Shown here: one piece after another, positions 1-11,619 of the stretch | How the letters are laid out: each line of letters begins with the position of its first letter | Position numbering within the stretch: position 1 is the stretch's first letter | NCBI RefSeq assembly: GCF_003597395.2 | Contig: NC_133776.1 | Span: 37,917,609 to 37,981,608 of the forward strand | Length of the DNA: 64,000 nucleotides | Direction: 5' to 3' | Origin: Chelonoidis abingdonii | Taxonomy: Eukaryota; Chordata; Testudines; Testudinidae | The notes under the pieces: model-generated | Seen by the model: the letters and a program-made list of their open reading frames with translations, nothing else | Told to the model about the DNA's origin: nothing | Databases searched by the model: none | Program-made: the position numbers and the translations under genes

Positions 1-104
1 ATCTCCGAACGTGCATGTGGCGCGGTGCACACCTAACCTGGAATGGGATATGAGCAACACATCTCGAAGAACAACAGTTACAAGTGGAGTAACCGTCTCT
101 TTTC
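1..104. mobile_element. DIRS element terminal fragment
   Basis: The first ~100 bases resemble the end of the DIRS element found at 11131-17013: a GGAATGGGATATGAGCAACA-like stretch followed by CATCTCGAAGAACAACAG and a GTAACCGTCT-like end. The same words occur in the right terminal repeat near 16990-17035 and in the internal complementary region near 16786-16812. The window edge cuts the element, so its size is unknown. It abuts a truncated hAT at about 105. Confidence 0.6.
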
Positions 105-108
105 GCGT

Positions 109-343
109 GCCAGTAATACATGTTAACGTTTTAGAAGGTCTCTTTCTAGAAGTCTGTAATATATAACTAAACTACTGTTGTATGTAAAGTAAATAAGGTT
201 TTAAAATGTTTTAAGAAGCTTCATTTAAAATTAAATTAAAATGCAGAGCCTCCTGGACTGGTGGCCAGGACCCAGCAGTATGAGTGCACTGAAAATCACT
301 CATGTGCTCACTTCGGCACCCGTGCCATAGGTTGCCTACCCTG
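109..343 (-). mobile_element. Truncated hAT-type MITE
   Basis: This is a reverse-oriented copy of the ~310-bp element also present at 19353-19662 and 44412-44716. Shared landmarks are the CGTGCCAGTAATACAT stretch, the AT-rich AAGCTTCATTTAAAATTAAA block, and the terminal GGTTGCCTACCCTG. The end that should read GGTTGCC-GACCCCTG on the other side is missing, so the copy is truncated where the DIRS fragment begins. Confidence 0.7.
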
Positions 344-466
344 TTCTAGTCCAACCCCTGCTCAAAGCAAGACCAATCCCCGGACAGATGTTTACACCAG
401 TTCCCTAAATGGCCCCTCAAGGATTGAACTCACAACCCTGGGTTTAGCAGGCCAATGCTCAAATTA
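344..466 (-). repeat. Cry I-type tRNA-Lys-derived SINE
   Basis: The reverse complement carries the tRNA-derived head (GCCTGCTAAACCCAGGGTTG and GAGTTCAATCCTTGAGGGG) and the GGTTGGACTAGA-like CR1-type tail. This is the SINE family known from cryptodiran turtles. It supports the taxonomic assignment. Other copies are at 33755-33925 and 37972-38105. Confidence 0.75.
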
Positions 467-499
467 ATGGAACTTGTTCTTGGCACTTGTCTAAAAAGC

Positions 500-925
500 C
501 ATGATATTAACTGAAAAAGGGTGGAAGTGGGAAGAGGGACCCTATTCAAACTAGGGTAGCCCAGCTGCCTGTTTTTTGACTAGAAAGTCCAGTTGAAAAA
601 GGGACTTAACTGGGTATCAAAGTCCAGTTACAGAGGGTGGAGGAGGCACTGGGTCATACCTGTGCCAAACCCCTGCTCAGTTGGGGTTGCCTCCTACCTG
701 CGTTGGATGGCTGCAGTTCCCAGCCCTGGCTGTGCAACTCCTCCTGACTCAAGGAGAGGGAGCAGGAGATAAGAGGGGAAAAGCGGCAAACAATGGGAGA
801 CATGGGAAGAAGAGCGAACGCGGGGAGCCTTGGGGGGAAGAGGTGGGTGGGGAGGTTCTGGCACTCCTAACTGGTGTCTGCTTTTTAAATATTACAAAGT
901 TGGCAGCCCTATAAAGGGACTGTCC
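500..925. repeat. Probable interspersed repeat with AGGGTAGCC/GGCAGCCCT ends
   Basis: A block opening with CTAGGGTAGCCCAGCTGCCTG and closing with AAGTTGGCAGCCCT has roughly inverted ends and a GC-rich, purine-rich interior, typical of turtle non-autonomous DNA elements. The short open frames inside have no recognisable protein content. I cannot name the family. Confidence 0.4.
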
Positions 926-3076
926 ACTCAAGACAATGTTTAAAACAGAATCTAAATGCTTAGAGCATAATACTGGGGAAGAGTTTCCTTCATAGTCTTA
1001 CAAATAAGTGCTTTTCGGCTAGATATATAGGCAGCATGTTGTCCACCCAGCTGACAGTAAGAATTCTAGTTCATAAGGGATTCCCTGTCACAAAAAAAAT
1101 CTTTTTGATTAGGACACAAACCTATTAGAGTCTATCAGCCTTCACTATGTCTCCAGAAAAGTAAAGAAAAAAATTAGCTTTCAAAATAAAATGCTAGTAA
1201 TTAGACATAGGAAAGACTCTCCAATTGCTAATGGATCTTCAAATTGCAATGCAATCCTGTGATATGGGACATTTTGTAGATAAAGTGCTAGCTGAAATCC
1301 TCCATGACTAACACCTGTGATGTTTGTTAGAGCACCAGTTAGTGTCTTGATAGCTAAAGGGGGTTTTTGAGAATTTTAACATGAGCTGAGCTGACTGGAG
1401 GCCTATAATGATGTGTCACGCTTTACCAGCAATAGGAGCTATTTGTGAAAATCTCTTTACTCTTGAATAGATTTCAGGATGTCTTTTTATTGCTTCCTTT
1501 TTGTGAGAAGAGACATTATTGTCAAACAAGCTTGTGATTAACTTTTTGTTAACTTCTTCCTTTTTTCTGTTAACTGTAAAATAAGGAAAACTTTAGTCCA
1601 TTTCCCAGTGAAATGGTGTCCTGGAACATATAAAATGGCTTTCAGCTCCCATAGCCTTTCTGACCACTTATTTTCTTTGTACTCTGTCTCCATATATAAT
1701 TTTTACTGATTAAGATCCATTCAAGTAGCTAGATTTTTTTTTCTACTTTCTTTTCCAACTAGTAAACAAGCCTGTTGGGCTTTTCATTAGCCCTGTTAGT
1801 ATTTTTCCCTAGTACTTTCAGTTTCATGTCCTTCTATCCCATAACAGAACAAGTAAGAAAATAGTCTGGTTTTGTTTGTTTCCAGGTGGTATGGAAACCT
1901 CATGTAATAGTATGCTACTGATGTCATTATGGTCTTTAACTAGAGTAGTTATGGTCCCTGGTTGATTACCAGCAGCAGTTTGAATACTAGCATAATTTGG
2001 ATGTAGGTGTTTACGCTGAAAAGTTTTATTCAGTATGACTGAAATCTAATTTATAGGATGCACCACTGTCACTTGCAGCAGAAGTTTCCACCATTGGATT
2101 TATGTGTAGCCACAATAAACTGCTGCTAAAGTAGCACCATGTGGGACAAAAAAAAATCCAATAATCCTTTGAATGTTCTCATACTGAAAACTGTCTTGCA
2201 AAATCCTATTAGTGTTTTAAATCTTTTAAAAATAATGGAAAGACCCTTATTGACTTTAGTGGCCTTGGATGAGACCCCATGTTTCTTTACCCACTGCACA
2301 TTACAGATAGCCAATGGCCTGCTACAATCTGTAGTTCATCATGTGCTTACAAACTGCTGGTGGCCCTTTCCAGGGCAGTATCTAAGGTTTTAAGCGCTTC
2401 TCTTTTGCTGCCCTCTGTTCTTATAGTTGCTGGTCTCCTTTACTTGCCTACCTTACTGTTTCCAGGGAAGTCTCCTTGGTGAACTGTACCAGTAGGCTCT
2501 TTTACTCGCAGTTTAGAAGCAGCACAAGATTCAGTGAGGTTTAAAGGCAGATGGTGTGGCAGTTTGTAGAGATTGTTAAAGAGCATTTCTGATCCTCAGT
2601 GTACCATAGTCCTTGGAGGAAAAGAATCTGTTTTACAAAAGGAATCTCTTACTCTTTTTTGGATGGGCTTTTGTTATTTCCATCGTGTATCCCACCCATT
2701 CTGTTTCAGTAGATGCTGATGACATTCTGAAGCAGTCTGCAGCATGGCTATTTTATATTTTCAAAGGAACTCCAACAACCACCAAGTAATATTCATGTAA
2801 CTTGTAGAAACTATTCTGAGATGCCATAGAGTAGATTTTTTGCGCTATCTGCATTGCATTATCAAAATGTAACATTTATATAGACTCCATGCTTATGTAA
2901 GTGAACTATACTGGAAGATGGTAAGCAACTGTGATATCGAGACTTTACAGTTACAGTAGTATAGCTTTGCCAATAGGTCTAACATTTTTACTCACTACTG
3001 CTTCTTATATCAAAGATTAAAGGCTTTTAACTGTTTGAGAATTATGGCTTCTCTTTCTCTCGTTCTCTCCCCTTAG
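926..3076 (+). other. SERPINE2 intron, no recognised element
   Basis: AT-rich intronic sequence upstream of the first SERPINE2 exon in the window. I looked for the preceding serpin exon (the strand and breach region) and did not find it, so it lies left of the window. No repeat was recognised with confidence here. Confidence 0.5.
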
Positions 3077-3275
3077 GCACAACAAGTACCCCTAATGACT
3101 TGTGGTATAACATAATTGAATTGCCTTACCATGGCGAAAGCATCAGTATGTTGATTGCTCTGCCTACAGAAAGCACTACCCCTCTCTCTGCCATCATTCC
3201 TCACATCAGCACAAAAACAATACAGAGCTGGATGACAACCATGATACAAAAGAGAGTGCAAGTTATTTTACCCAA
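3077..3275 (+). CDS. SERPINE2: SERPINE2 internal coding exon
   Basis: SERPINE2 (glia-derived nexin, protease nexin-1) is a secreted serine-protease inhibitor that binds heparin and traps thrombin, urokinase and related proteases. This exon translates in one frame to a stretch including PNDLWYNIIELPYHGESISM and ending KRVQVILPK, nearly identical to mammalian SERPINE2 from about residue 231 onward. It follows a TTAG acceptor at 3073-3076 and ends before a GTGAG donor at 3276; the last lysine codon is split with the next exon. The 199-nt exon is the first of the five final coding exons in the window; earlier exons lie to the left. The five exons sum to 509 nt (168 residues plus stop), which matches the C-terminal part of the ~398-residue human protein. 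Confidence 0.95.
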
Positions 3276-3409
3276 GTGAGTACTAATAGCTTCCAGTCTC
3301 TTCTCCCTCTTAGCCCCCAAACTAAGGAATTCTTCTATAGTCCTTCTCAGCACTTAAAGCAACTTTTAGTTGTAATTCTGATGTCTTCTATTTTATATGC
3401 TTCAATCAG

Positions 3410-3510
3410 GTTCACAGCAGTAGCAGAAACAGATTTAAAGGAGCCTCTGAAAGTGCTTGGCATTACAGATATGTTTGAGCAGTCAAAGGCAAACTTTGCA
3501 AAAATAACAA
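3410..3510 (+). CDS. SERPINE2: SERPINE2 internal coding exon
   Basis: This 101-nt exon encodes FTAVAETDLKEPLKVLGITD followed by MFEQSKANFAKIT, the conserved serpin segment before the reactive-centre loop. The acceptor is TCAATCAG at 3402-3409 and the donor is GTAGGT at 3511. The phase joins correctly with the exons on either side. The downstream intron holds a hAT insertion (4144-4929) and a GC-rich repeat (5695-6160). Confidence 0.95.
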
Positions 3511-4143
3511 GTAGGTTATCTTGTTTAAATTCTTCTTCTTCTTCTGGTTTTTGTTCACGTTTTCTAGAACTACTGTTTTACAATTGCAATTATTAAAACA
3601 ACCTTCTGCTTTGAAACTTTTCCACCAAAAGGCAAACTTCTACATTAACCACAAAAAGTTAACCATATGGTGTGGCTTGCAAGAAGCCAATAAAATGTCA
3701 TGAGGCATTTTCACAGTAACGCTCTTACATATTCTTCAATATTTTTCCTTTTGGTTTACAAAAAAAATAATAATGTTGGATGAGACCATAATGGAAGATG
3801 TAGTTGAGGCACTTTTTCTGTTACAATTTATATGTTTTATAAACTTTACAACAATGGATTTGAGAGGAAGGATGTCTGCCAAATTGATGGTAATGCTGAG
3901 TAAAAATGGAACAGTCATTGAACTGCATAACTGATCCATAAACATTTCCTTTTTTCTGACAATGGAGTACTGACTTCTAAAAGAAAACTGGATGTCTTGT
4001 GTCTATGAATTTTGTCTCCATCAGACTTCTGATCAGTTGCCCTCCAAAAAAACCCATCCAAGACAAAAAGACCTTGCTTGTTAACACAGCTTGTTTTTAT
4101 CTCATATACACTCTCCACTTGAAATAAAAGATTAAGTTCCTTT

Positions 4144-4929
4144 TTAGGGCTATCAAACAATTTAAAAAATTAGTTGCGATTAATTGCAGTTTTAATCACA
4201 CTTAAACATTAACAGAATACCAATTGAAATTTATTATAAATATTTTTGGATGTTGTGCTACATTTTCAAATATATTGATTTCAATTACAACACAGAATAC
4301 TAAGTGTAGAGTGCTCATTTTACATTATTTTTCTTACAAATATTTGCACTGTAATAAGTGCAATCTACAAGTTGAAGCATGAAGGGGCATACGAATGTAT
4401 AGCATATCTGGCACATAAATACCTTGTAATGCTGGTTACAATAGTGCCATGCGAATGCATGGTCTCACTTTCAGGTGACATTATAAATCAGTAGTGGGAA
4501 GCATTATCACCTGTAAATTAAACAAACTTGTTTGTCTTAGCAATTGGCTGAACAAAAAGTAGGACTGAATGGACTTGTAGGCTGTAAAGTTTTACATTGT
4601 TTTGTTTTTGAGTTCAGTTATTAAAAAAAACCTACGTTTGTAAGTAGCACTTTCATGATAGAGATTGCACTACAGTACTTGTATGAGATGAACTGAAAAA
4701 TATTTCTTTTGTTTATCTGTCTTGCAGTGAAAATATTTGTAATAAAAATCATATAAAGTGAGCATTATACATTTTGTATTCTGTTTTAATTAAAATCAAT
4801 ATATTTGAAAATGTAGAAAAACAAATATTTATGTATATTGGTATTGTTTAGCAGTGCAAATAAAACTGATTAATCACGATTAATTTGTTTTGAGTTAATC
4901 ACATGAGTTTATGGCAATTGTCAGCCCTT
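4144..4929 (+). mobile_element. hAT-type DNA transposon relic in SERPINE2 intron
   Basis: The ends read AGGGCTATC and GTCAGCCCT, and an 8-bp direct duplication GTTCCTTT flanks it at 4136-4143 and 4930-4937; 8-bp duplications are typical of hAT elements. The interior around 4380-4560 translates to decayed fragments of a hAT C-terminal dimerisation region (YLVMLVTIVPCE, FSLSGDI-like), broken by stops. The AT-rich ends are shared with the longer copy at 24448-26070. Non-autonomous and inactive. Confidence 0.8.
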
Positions 4930-5694
4930 GTTCCTTTATTTTATTGAAAGCAAGGTGTTTGTTTAAGACACTCAGGATGAATTTAAATTGCATTCCTGGT
5001 TACGTGTTGCTATAACTTCTGTATTTAAGAAAAAATTACTCTTGGATGACAAATTTTCAGTCTTACCTTTAAAACCACCGAATAAGCATAGAATTTAAGG
5101 GTATCAGTAGTTTTAAAAAACTATTTGTATTGCATTTTCTTTGCGGTAAAATATGTCCCCTAGTCACCTAGATGTTTTCTATCCCATTTATTTTATTAAT
5201 GTCATCATACGCAGTGAGTGAATTGTGCCACTATGTTTAAATGCATTGATTCCTGCATCACTAAATAAAGCTAAGGCAATAGATTCTGATTTTTGGACAT
5301 TGTCCATCACCATATGTTTGTTTTAATGCATACACACGCATGTGCAAACACTGCAATGGCATGTATCCACAAATGCCATTGCTGACGTGGTTAATGTGTT
5401 AGGGTGCTAATGTGAATTTTTTTCTGTGCTTTGGCCGACGTTTGTGTTAACTAATAGCAACATTGTGCCTGTGTGACTACTTCTCAGTTTAACAAGTGAT
5501 ATACTATGGTGTTATAAGAAACAACAGTCATGCAGAAGTCCAGCTAATCCGTTCCCTTACATGCAGCATATTGTTTGCTTTCTTTGCTTGGTGTCATCAG
5601 ATTCACTGCTTCCATAGTGGTCAGATCGAGCAACTGCATCTTAACAACAATAGAACAAAGTCCTCTTGCTTCCACCATGATTTCAATCTTTGCT

Positions 5695-6160
5695 AGGGTT
5701 ACCAGGTGTCCAGTTTTTGACCACAACACCCAGTTGAAAAGAGACTCTGGCTGCTCCAGTCAGCACTGCTGACTGGGCTAATAAAAGTCCGGTAGGTGGC
5801 GCAGCAGGAATAAGGCATGGTTCTGTGTGGTTCCCAGAGGCAGCAGCCTGTCCCCACTCCAGCTCCTACACGTAGGGGCAGCCAGAAGGCTCAGCATGCT
5901 GTCCCTGTACCAAGTGCCAGCTCTGCAGCTCCTATTGGCCAGGAACAGTGGTCAATGGGAGCTGCAGGGGCAGCACCTACAGACGGGACAGTGCACAGAG
6001 CCGCCTGGCTGCGCCGCCGCATACAAGCTGGAGAGCGGACGTGCCACTGCTTCCAGGAGCTGATTGAGGTAAGTGCTGCTGGGAGCCTGCACCCCTGACC
6101 TTCCTACCCACACCCCTGATCCTCCTCCCAGCCTCTGAACCCCTCAGTCCCAGCCAGCTT
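5695..6160. repeat. GC-rich turtle interspersed repeat
   Basis: The block starts AGGGTTACCAGGTGTCCAG and is markedly richer in G+C than the intron around it. It contains an inverted pair around CTCCTATTGGCC and GGTCAATGGGAG (about 5930-5965). I recognise this as a recurring turtle repeat type but cannot name it. Open frames of 78-93 codons inside come from the repeat and are not exons. Confidence 0.55.
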
Positions 6161-6227
6161 TACATACACGATAACAAATGTATAACTGCATGTTAACACA
6201 GGTGCTGTTCTTGTTTTGGTCACACAG

Positions 6228-6314
6228 GAACAGAAAGCCTTCATGTGTCTCATATTTTACAAAAAGCAAAAATTGAAGTTAGTGAAGATGGAACCAAAGC
6301 TTCTGCAGCAACAA
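6228..6314 (+). CDS. SERPINE2: SERPINE2 exon with proximal hinge of reactive-centre loop
   Basis: The 87-nt exon encodes TESLHVSHILQKAKIEVSED followed by GTKASAAT, the serpin hinge (E-x-G-T-x-A-x-A-A-T) whose small residues let the loop insert into beta-sheet A. Acceptor CACACAG ends at 6227; donor GTAAGT starts at 6315. The start differs slightly from human: R-T-E-S where human has G-S-E-N. The conserved hinge predicts a functional inhibitor rather than a substrate-type serpin. Confidence 0.95.
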
Positions 6315-7055
6315 GTAAGTAGTTCTCTCTCTCTGGTTTAATTTAATCCTTAATTAAAAGTAGCTGTACTGAAACAAATTAATTAGATTTTCTCAGAAAT
6401 AGGAAATCTTTTGTGAGTGCTTAAATTGAGATCACTTCAGCAGAAGCACATAGAAAGGACAGTAAAAAAAAATCAAGTGAATTTTACTACTGAGGTTTTT
6501 GGGGGGAGGGGGGGTTAAGTGAATTTTTGGGTCAATACAGAAATTAGTTAAACATAGCCCTCCACAAATTGTAAACATGTCTCTTTACTCCACTGGCTAT
6601 CTATAGAACAGCATCAAGTTTAAAATCTAGTGGCCAATTCCTTGGCTCGTAATATGCATCCTTGTGCTATTCCAGAGGCCCACATTTATGCAGCACTGCT
6701 TTAAGATGGCAGCTGGGTTTTCCTGTAGGGGAACAATCTTGAATTTTGATGTTAATTAGTAGTTCTTCCCTTTTTGTTATGGATTGTGTGGTTCTGGTGA
6801 GCAATATAAGAAGGCTCATTTGCAATAATAGCCTTGAATAAAATGGTCTCGTGGCTGACCCAGGCTGCCACTGGTGATATAAAACAATTGATAAACTGAT
6901 GCGTGTTAGTGAAATGGAATGCCTAAAGGAGCAAACAGATATCGAATGGAAATCATAAACCTGTTTGATGCTTCATATTTGCACTGTTTATAGTGTGATC
7001 ATGTTTGATTTGTTTAATTTTTCATCCTATTTTTCTCTTTAACTTTCTTTGGAAG

Positions 7056-7139
7056 CTGCAATTTTAATAGCCAGGTCCTCCCCTCCTTGGTTTATAGTAG
7101 ATAGACCATTTGTATTTTTCATCCGGCACAATCCTACAG
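7056..7139 (+). CDS. SERPINE2: SERPINE2 exon with Arg-Ser scissile bond
   Basis: The 84-nt exon encodes AILIARSSPPWFIVDRPFVF followed by FIRHNPT. The ILIAR-S sequence is the P5-P1' part of the reactive-centre loop; Arg at P1 and Ser at P1' are the thrombin/urokinase bait residues of protease nexin-1. The remainder is the serpin signature (FIVDRPF-x-F-x-I-R). Acceptor TTTGGAAG ends at 7055 and donor GTAAGC starts at 7140. Confidence 0.95.
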
Positions 7140-7316
7140 GTAAGCAATATTTTTTATTATTTTGCATGCAAGTTGAGTTCATATAGTATAATGGCTACGT
7201 GCAAACTGTAATTTCTAGGTGGGAAAGCTTGAAGCTGTCCAGTAAGTGTTGCTAAAACTAATACAAAATACGATATGCTTCTGTATTGTGCTTTTAACTC
7301 CATTTGAAATAAACCA

Positions 7317-7397
7317 GAAGAACTGGAAAACCTACTCCACAGGAGATCAGACTAGATGATCATGATGGTCCCTTCTGACCTTAAAAAGTGTATGGAA
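7317..7397 (+). repeat. CR1-type 3' tail fragment
   Basis: GGAGATCAGACTAGATGATC followed by ATGGTCCCTTCTGACCTT is the tail sequence seen also at the 3' end of the CR1 copy near 55850-55910. It is a short fragment in the last SERPINE2 intron. Confidence 0.6.
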
Positions 7398-7611
7398 GGG
7401 TCCTTGGGAGAATCTATATTCATATACACTCCAAATTCACCTGAAAACAAATAATTTGTTAATCTACAATTCCCCTAACCAAAACAAAGCAAGCTCATGG
7501 AGTGTGAAACACATTCTGTAAATTTTTGTATTTTTCAGTGAATGCTCTACAATACTTAACAAATTGGATATGTGTATATATAGTAATAGTGGTCTTTATT
7601 TTATCCCTCAG

Positions 7612-7649
7612 GTGCAGTCTTGTTTATGGGACAAATAAACAAACCTTGA
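7612..7649 (+). CDS. SERPINE2: SERPINE2 terminal coding exon
   Basis: After acceptor TTATCCCTCAG (ending 7611) the exon encodes (G)AVLFMGQINKP and a TGA stop at 7647-7649. This is the strictly conserved C-terminus of SERPINE2. The glycine codon is split across the intron. The exon continues into the 3' UTR. Confidence 0.95.
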
Positions 7650-8310
7650 GTATGGAAAAGGTTTTCCTTAAGAAGCAAAGTAGAGACTCATTTGATACAT
7701 CCTTGCTAGTTCCGTTAAATATTTTTGTACACTACTTTCACTTCACTCAAGAACTAGTTTTTAGTCAGCTGTGACTAGATTTTGAAAAAGGAGTCAATGT
7801 AGTTCTGGTTTTATGGGAAAATACAAATTGAAAACTACGATACCTTTTCAAAATGTCTGAAAGATTCTTTGAAACTACTGAATGGTTGCCTATGCTAACA
7901 AACTTACTGAGCTTTTTCTGTCCTAAGAATTTTATGCATAGCTTTTGTGGGAGGGTTTTAACAAGAGCATGACTAAACAAACCATTTCTGTTAACATTGA
8001 TTTTTCTGTGGAAAATGTCTTTGGGTTTGTAGATGTCCCTTCAATACTATTTTTGCCCTTGAATGGCTTGATTGGGTATCTTTTGTGGAACTAGATGAAA
8101 AGCTCTAGCAGGTTTTTTTTATATAATGCATGTACCACTGAGGTAAAGTTTTAAAGAACTAATGTCTTGATAGATAACACATTTGCATTGACGTTCCTAT
8201 TTTACTGTAATGTAAACTTGTCATTGCTAGTATTCACTTTGTATTGGATTTTAAATTTTATATTTGTTTTTTGTACAAAGGAAAAAATAAAGTGCATTAT
8301 GAGCAGTCAG
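7650..8310 (+). other. SERPINE2: SERPINE2 3' untranslated region (probable)
   Basis: About 640 bases of AT-rich sequence run from the stop codon to a canonical AATAAA at 8286-8291, a reasonable length for a SERPINE2 3' UTR. The actual cleavage site is not seen, only inferred to be 10-30 bases after the signal. No repeat interrupts the interval. Confidence 0.55.
8286..8291 (+). promoter_or_regulatory. Candidate SERPINE2 poly(A) signal AATAAA
   Basis: A canonical hexamer lies 637 bases after the stop codon. A second AATAAA occurs near 9207 and could serve a longer transcript. Sequence alone cannot choose between them. Confidence 0.45.
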
Positions 8311-10273
8311 AGATGGCAAGGTATCACAGCAATATGCTGGTGAGTATTTCTGGGCAGGACTTCTGGGAGTCACCTGTTAAAATTCTACCACCAACTGGGA
8401 GGATGGTTTTCTTGATTCTTTTCCTAGCCTGATGAAGCTAAGCCTCTCTTCAATCTGCTAAACCTGTCCTACTGTGGATGACTTATCCCTAAGGCTTCAA
8501 AAATATGTTTGAAGAGCAAATATTTTGTCTTTGCAGTGCCCCAAATTGCACCTAGTGGCAAGTGTTTTCAAAAATGTACCTGAGGAGGAGATCTCAGTTC
8601 CCCTCCCCCACCCCCCCCAGGTCCTTTCCCACACTTCAAAGGATACAAGTTAAACAGTATTATTATCAACACAGCTCCTATCATTTAGGAACACAGTGTA
8701 TCAGCAAAGTATTCCAAGGAAGAGCACTTGATGGGTTTGCTTATCACTGAGTTACCTTCCTACATATTTGAGAGCATTTTTGTCGGGGGTGTGGCTGAAG
8801 ATATGGAAAGAGCAGATTCTTGGGTCCCTCATATCATATCTGTCTGTGAGCAAATGTATCTCTGTGACTTGGGGTCTGCTCTGGTGCAAGGCAACAGAGA
8901 CTTAGTGTGGATAAAATGCTCCTATTCTGTTTCAGTAGAATCCTACACACATTGTGCATTAGCGTAACTGTCTGCATAAGATGCAGAGTGATGGAGAATT
9001 GAGCCCATTGTGTTTATCACAAGTTGAAGAGCATTTAAAACTTATGTGAACTAGTATGTTAACTTAGTAATAGAAGAAAATGACAGTTCCACATAAGCAC
9101 ATCTGCATCTGTCCAGGATTTAAATTATCACCAGTACGAGATAATCAGGACTGGTTCTTATTAAAATAAGTTGTCAACATTGATACCTGCTTATTTGCAA
9201 TAGCAGGAATAAAGGAAATCTGATCATTTATTTCTAGAAAATGGTGGTGATTTTCAGGAGATCTTATGTGGAGGAGTCACACCTATGTAGGAAAGTAGCA
9301 CTACATGCTCTGGTTCTGTGTGGCAGACAATGGGTAATAAAGCTTGTAACTTCTGAGAGCCCCTTTAAAGAAGAACCCGAGAACCTGAATAAAGCACTGC
9401 TGGCATAGTCAGTAGAATTTGTAACCCTTCTGCCAACATGGGCCAGGTTCTCTCTCATACTAGGATATGTTGAGCACAGGAGGTAAGAAGGGGCCATCAG
9501 AGAGCCGTTGTAGCTCCCTGACTCTGAAGCTGTTACTAGTCTCACTCTTTGGCAAGGACCTGTTGTTCTGGGATGGAGAGAGGGGCAAGTAGTGCTCTGA
9601 AATTTTAGTCCCTATATACTGCAGTGAGGCAACCTGTTTTCAAACCTGTATGTTGGTACAGCTCTCAAAGCAGCTAACTAGGCTCAGCCCCAAGCACTGC
9701 TGAAACTTGACTGCCAGGTGGTTCTTTTTTTGTGTACATTAAGGGCAGTAAACCAGAGGGCCTGAATGAAGCTGAGCTCTCTCTCTTAAGAGAGTGCCCT
9801 TCCCTTGTTCACCTCTTAATTCATCACAGATATTGGGAGGAGGAAGATCTTGTCACTGCTTGCCCTGTGATGGTAGATAACTCTTGGAAGAAGCCAGATC
9901 TCCTTGCCTACAACCTCCAAAGAAGTTGAGGGGGAAGTCAGTAGGAACCAGATCCTCTTCCCTATCTCTGTCCATGATGCACTGAATTACAGGAGTTGGA
10001 TTTAGCTACTCCAGATGCCTAGTTGCATAACTGATCCTAATTTGTTGTTGCATTGGTGAACCTTTCTGGCCAGCAAGCCTCACCTCCATTAGACTCAGTC
10101 TAAAGGTAAGGATGGAAATAGGGAGCATGGACACAGAGGAGCCAGATGAGGCTCATGTGTGTTAGCTGCTTAAGTGGAAAAATTGAATTCTAAGCCCTTT
10201 TAGCACCCACAAATGTAAGTTAGCTCTGCTCTTACTTGTGAGACTTTCCAGTTTTTCCAGGATCTGACTAGAA
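8311..10273. other. Intergenic, no recognised gene or element
   Basis: Downstream of SERPINE2. I see no exon, no clear repeat boundary and no long open frame of recognisable content. A C-run (around 8605-8615) is the only low-complexity feature. Confidence 0.4.
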
Positions 10274-10718
10274 CAAGGGTGGCCAACCTGTGGCTCCGGA
10301 GCCACATGCGGCTCTTCAGAAGTTAATCTGCGACTCCTTGTATAGGCACTGACTCTGGGACTGGAGCTACAGGCATCAACTTTCCAATGTGCCAGTGGGT
10401 GCTCAGTGCTCAACCCCTGATTCTGCCACAGGCCCCGTCCGCATTCCACCTCCTTCCCCTGAGCCTGCTATGCCCCCCATCCAAGCCTCCTGCATGCCAC
10501 AAAACAGCTGATTGGTTGGTGCAGGGAGGAAGGGGGAGGCGCTGATCAGCGGGGCTGCCAGTGGATGGGAGGAGGCACTGGGAGTGGGGTGGGGGGAGAA
10601 GCACTGGGAGCAGGGTGGGGAGTGGGTGAGGAGGGTGACTGCTGACATATTACTGTGGCTCTTCGGCAATGTACATTGGTAAATTTTGGCTCCTTGGTCT
10701 CAGGTTGGCCACCCCTGG
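10274..10718. mobile_element. hAT-type MITE with perfect 8-bp target duplication
   Basis: The ends are inverted: CAAGGGTGGCCAACCTG on the left and CAGGTTGGCCACCCCTG on the right. The 8-bp duplication GACTAGAA flanks it at 10266-10273 and 10719-10726. The interior is GC-rich and has no transposase. The CA-GGGTGGCCAACC end plus 8-bp duplication identifies a non-autonomous hAT element. Confidence 0.85.
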
Positions 10719-11130
10719 ACTAGAAGATAAAGGGTTGGCCAAAAAATTTTTATCAAAACAGTTTTTCAGCTATAAATTGGGTTTTCAGATAAACTTTTTT
10801 TCCAAAATGTCTGCTTACTGCAGAAAACTTAAATTTTTTGGTCAAAAAACATATTTGTTTGGATATGTACCATTATGTCCCATGTCTCTGTTCTCCTCTA
10901 TGGACTGCATCTTCCATGCATCTTCCATCTTACTGCATCTCCCTGTCTGGACTGCATCTTCCATGATGAACTGCTTCCCATTCCCATAAACGATTGTGAG
11001 AGAGGTAGTCCAGCCTGGAAATCTGGCCTATAAAGGAAAATGGAATCATTAGATACCCATTCTAAAATTCCCTTTAGCGATTGCAGCAGCATTTCTGAAT
11101 TGAAATATTTGCATTTTAGATATTCTTGGA

Positions 11131-11307
11131 GTGATTGCTCATGTGTATTCCACAATAGGGGTGCATGCTCGCCGTGTGCACTGGTGCCGGAAGTTTTTCC
11201 CCTAGCAGTACCTATAGGGAAGTGCCCCTAGCAACCCCTGGGACTGGCTTCTCTATGGCGCAGTATAAGGGGAACTGCGTGCTACCCCCACCTCAGTTCC
11301 TTCTTGC
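11131..11307 (+). repeat. DIRS left inverted terminal repeat
   Basis: Begins GTGATTGCTCATGTGTATTC and ends near CAGTTCCTTCTTGC. Its reverse complement aligns along ~170 bases with the right terminal repeat, including the AGTTTTTCCCCTAG block and the CCACAATAGGGGTGCATG block. Confidence 0.85.
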
Positions 11308-11619
11308 TGTCAGTGAAGGTGTGTCAGAACTGCTCTGTTCCAGCTTGGCTGCAGCTTCCCTCTTGAGCTCTTATTCGTTCATAGTTAGTAGTACCTGTAG
11401 TTAAAGTAATTTAGTGTTAATTTAGTGTGCCCGTGTTGGGGCATGCCCTGTGCCCGAGGCTTTAAGTTGTGTGACACTTGCAGATGACCAATGCCAGTGA
11501 GTGATCCACATGCGGACTGCTTATGCTGTTTGGGGGGAACCCATCTCCGCGATCGCTGCAAGACTTGATCCTTCAAGCCTCAGACCAAGAAGGAAAAGGA
11601 CATTTGGCTCCGAGCCATT

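Noticed and set aside
5817..6098. 78-93-codon open frames as an alternative SERPINE2 exon
   Set aside because: They lie inside a GC-rich repeat and have no serpin similarity.
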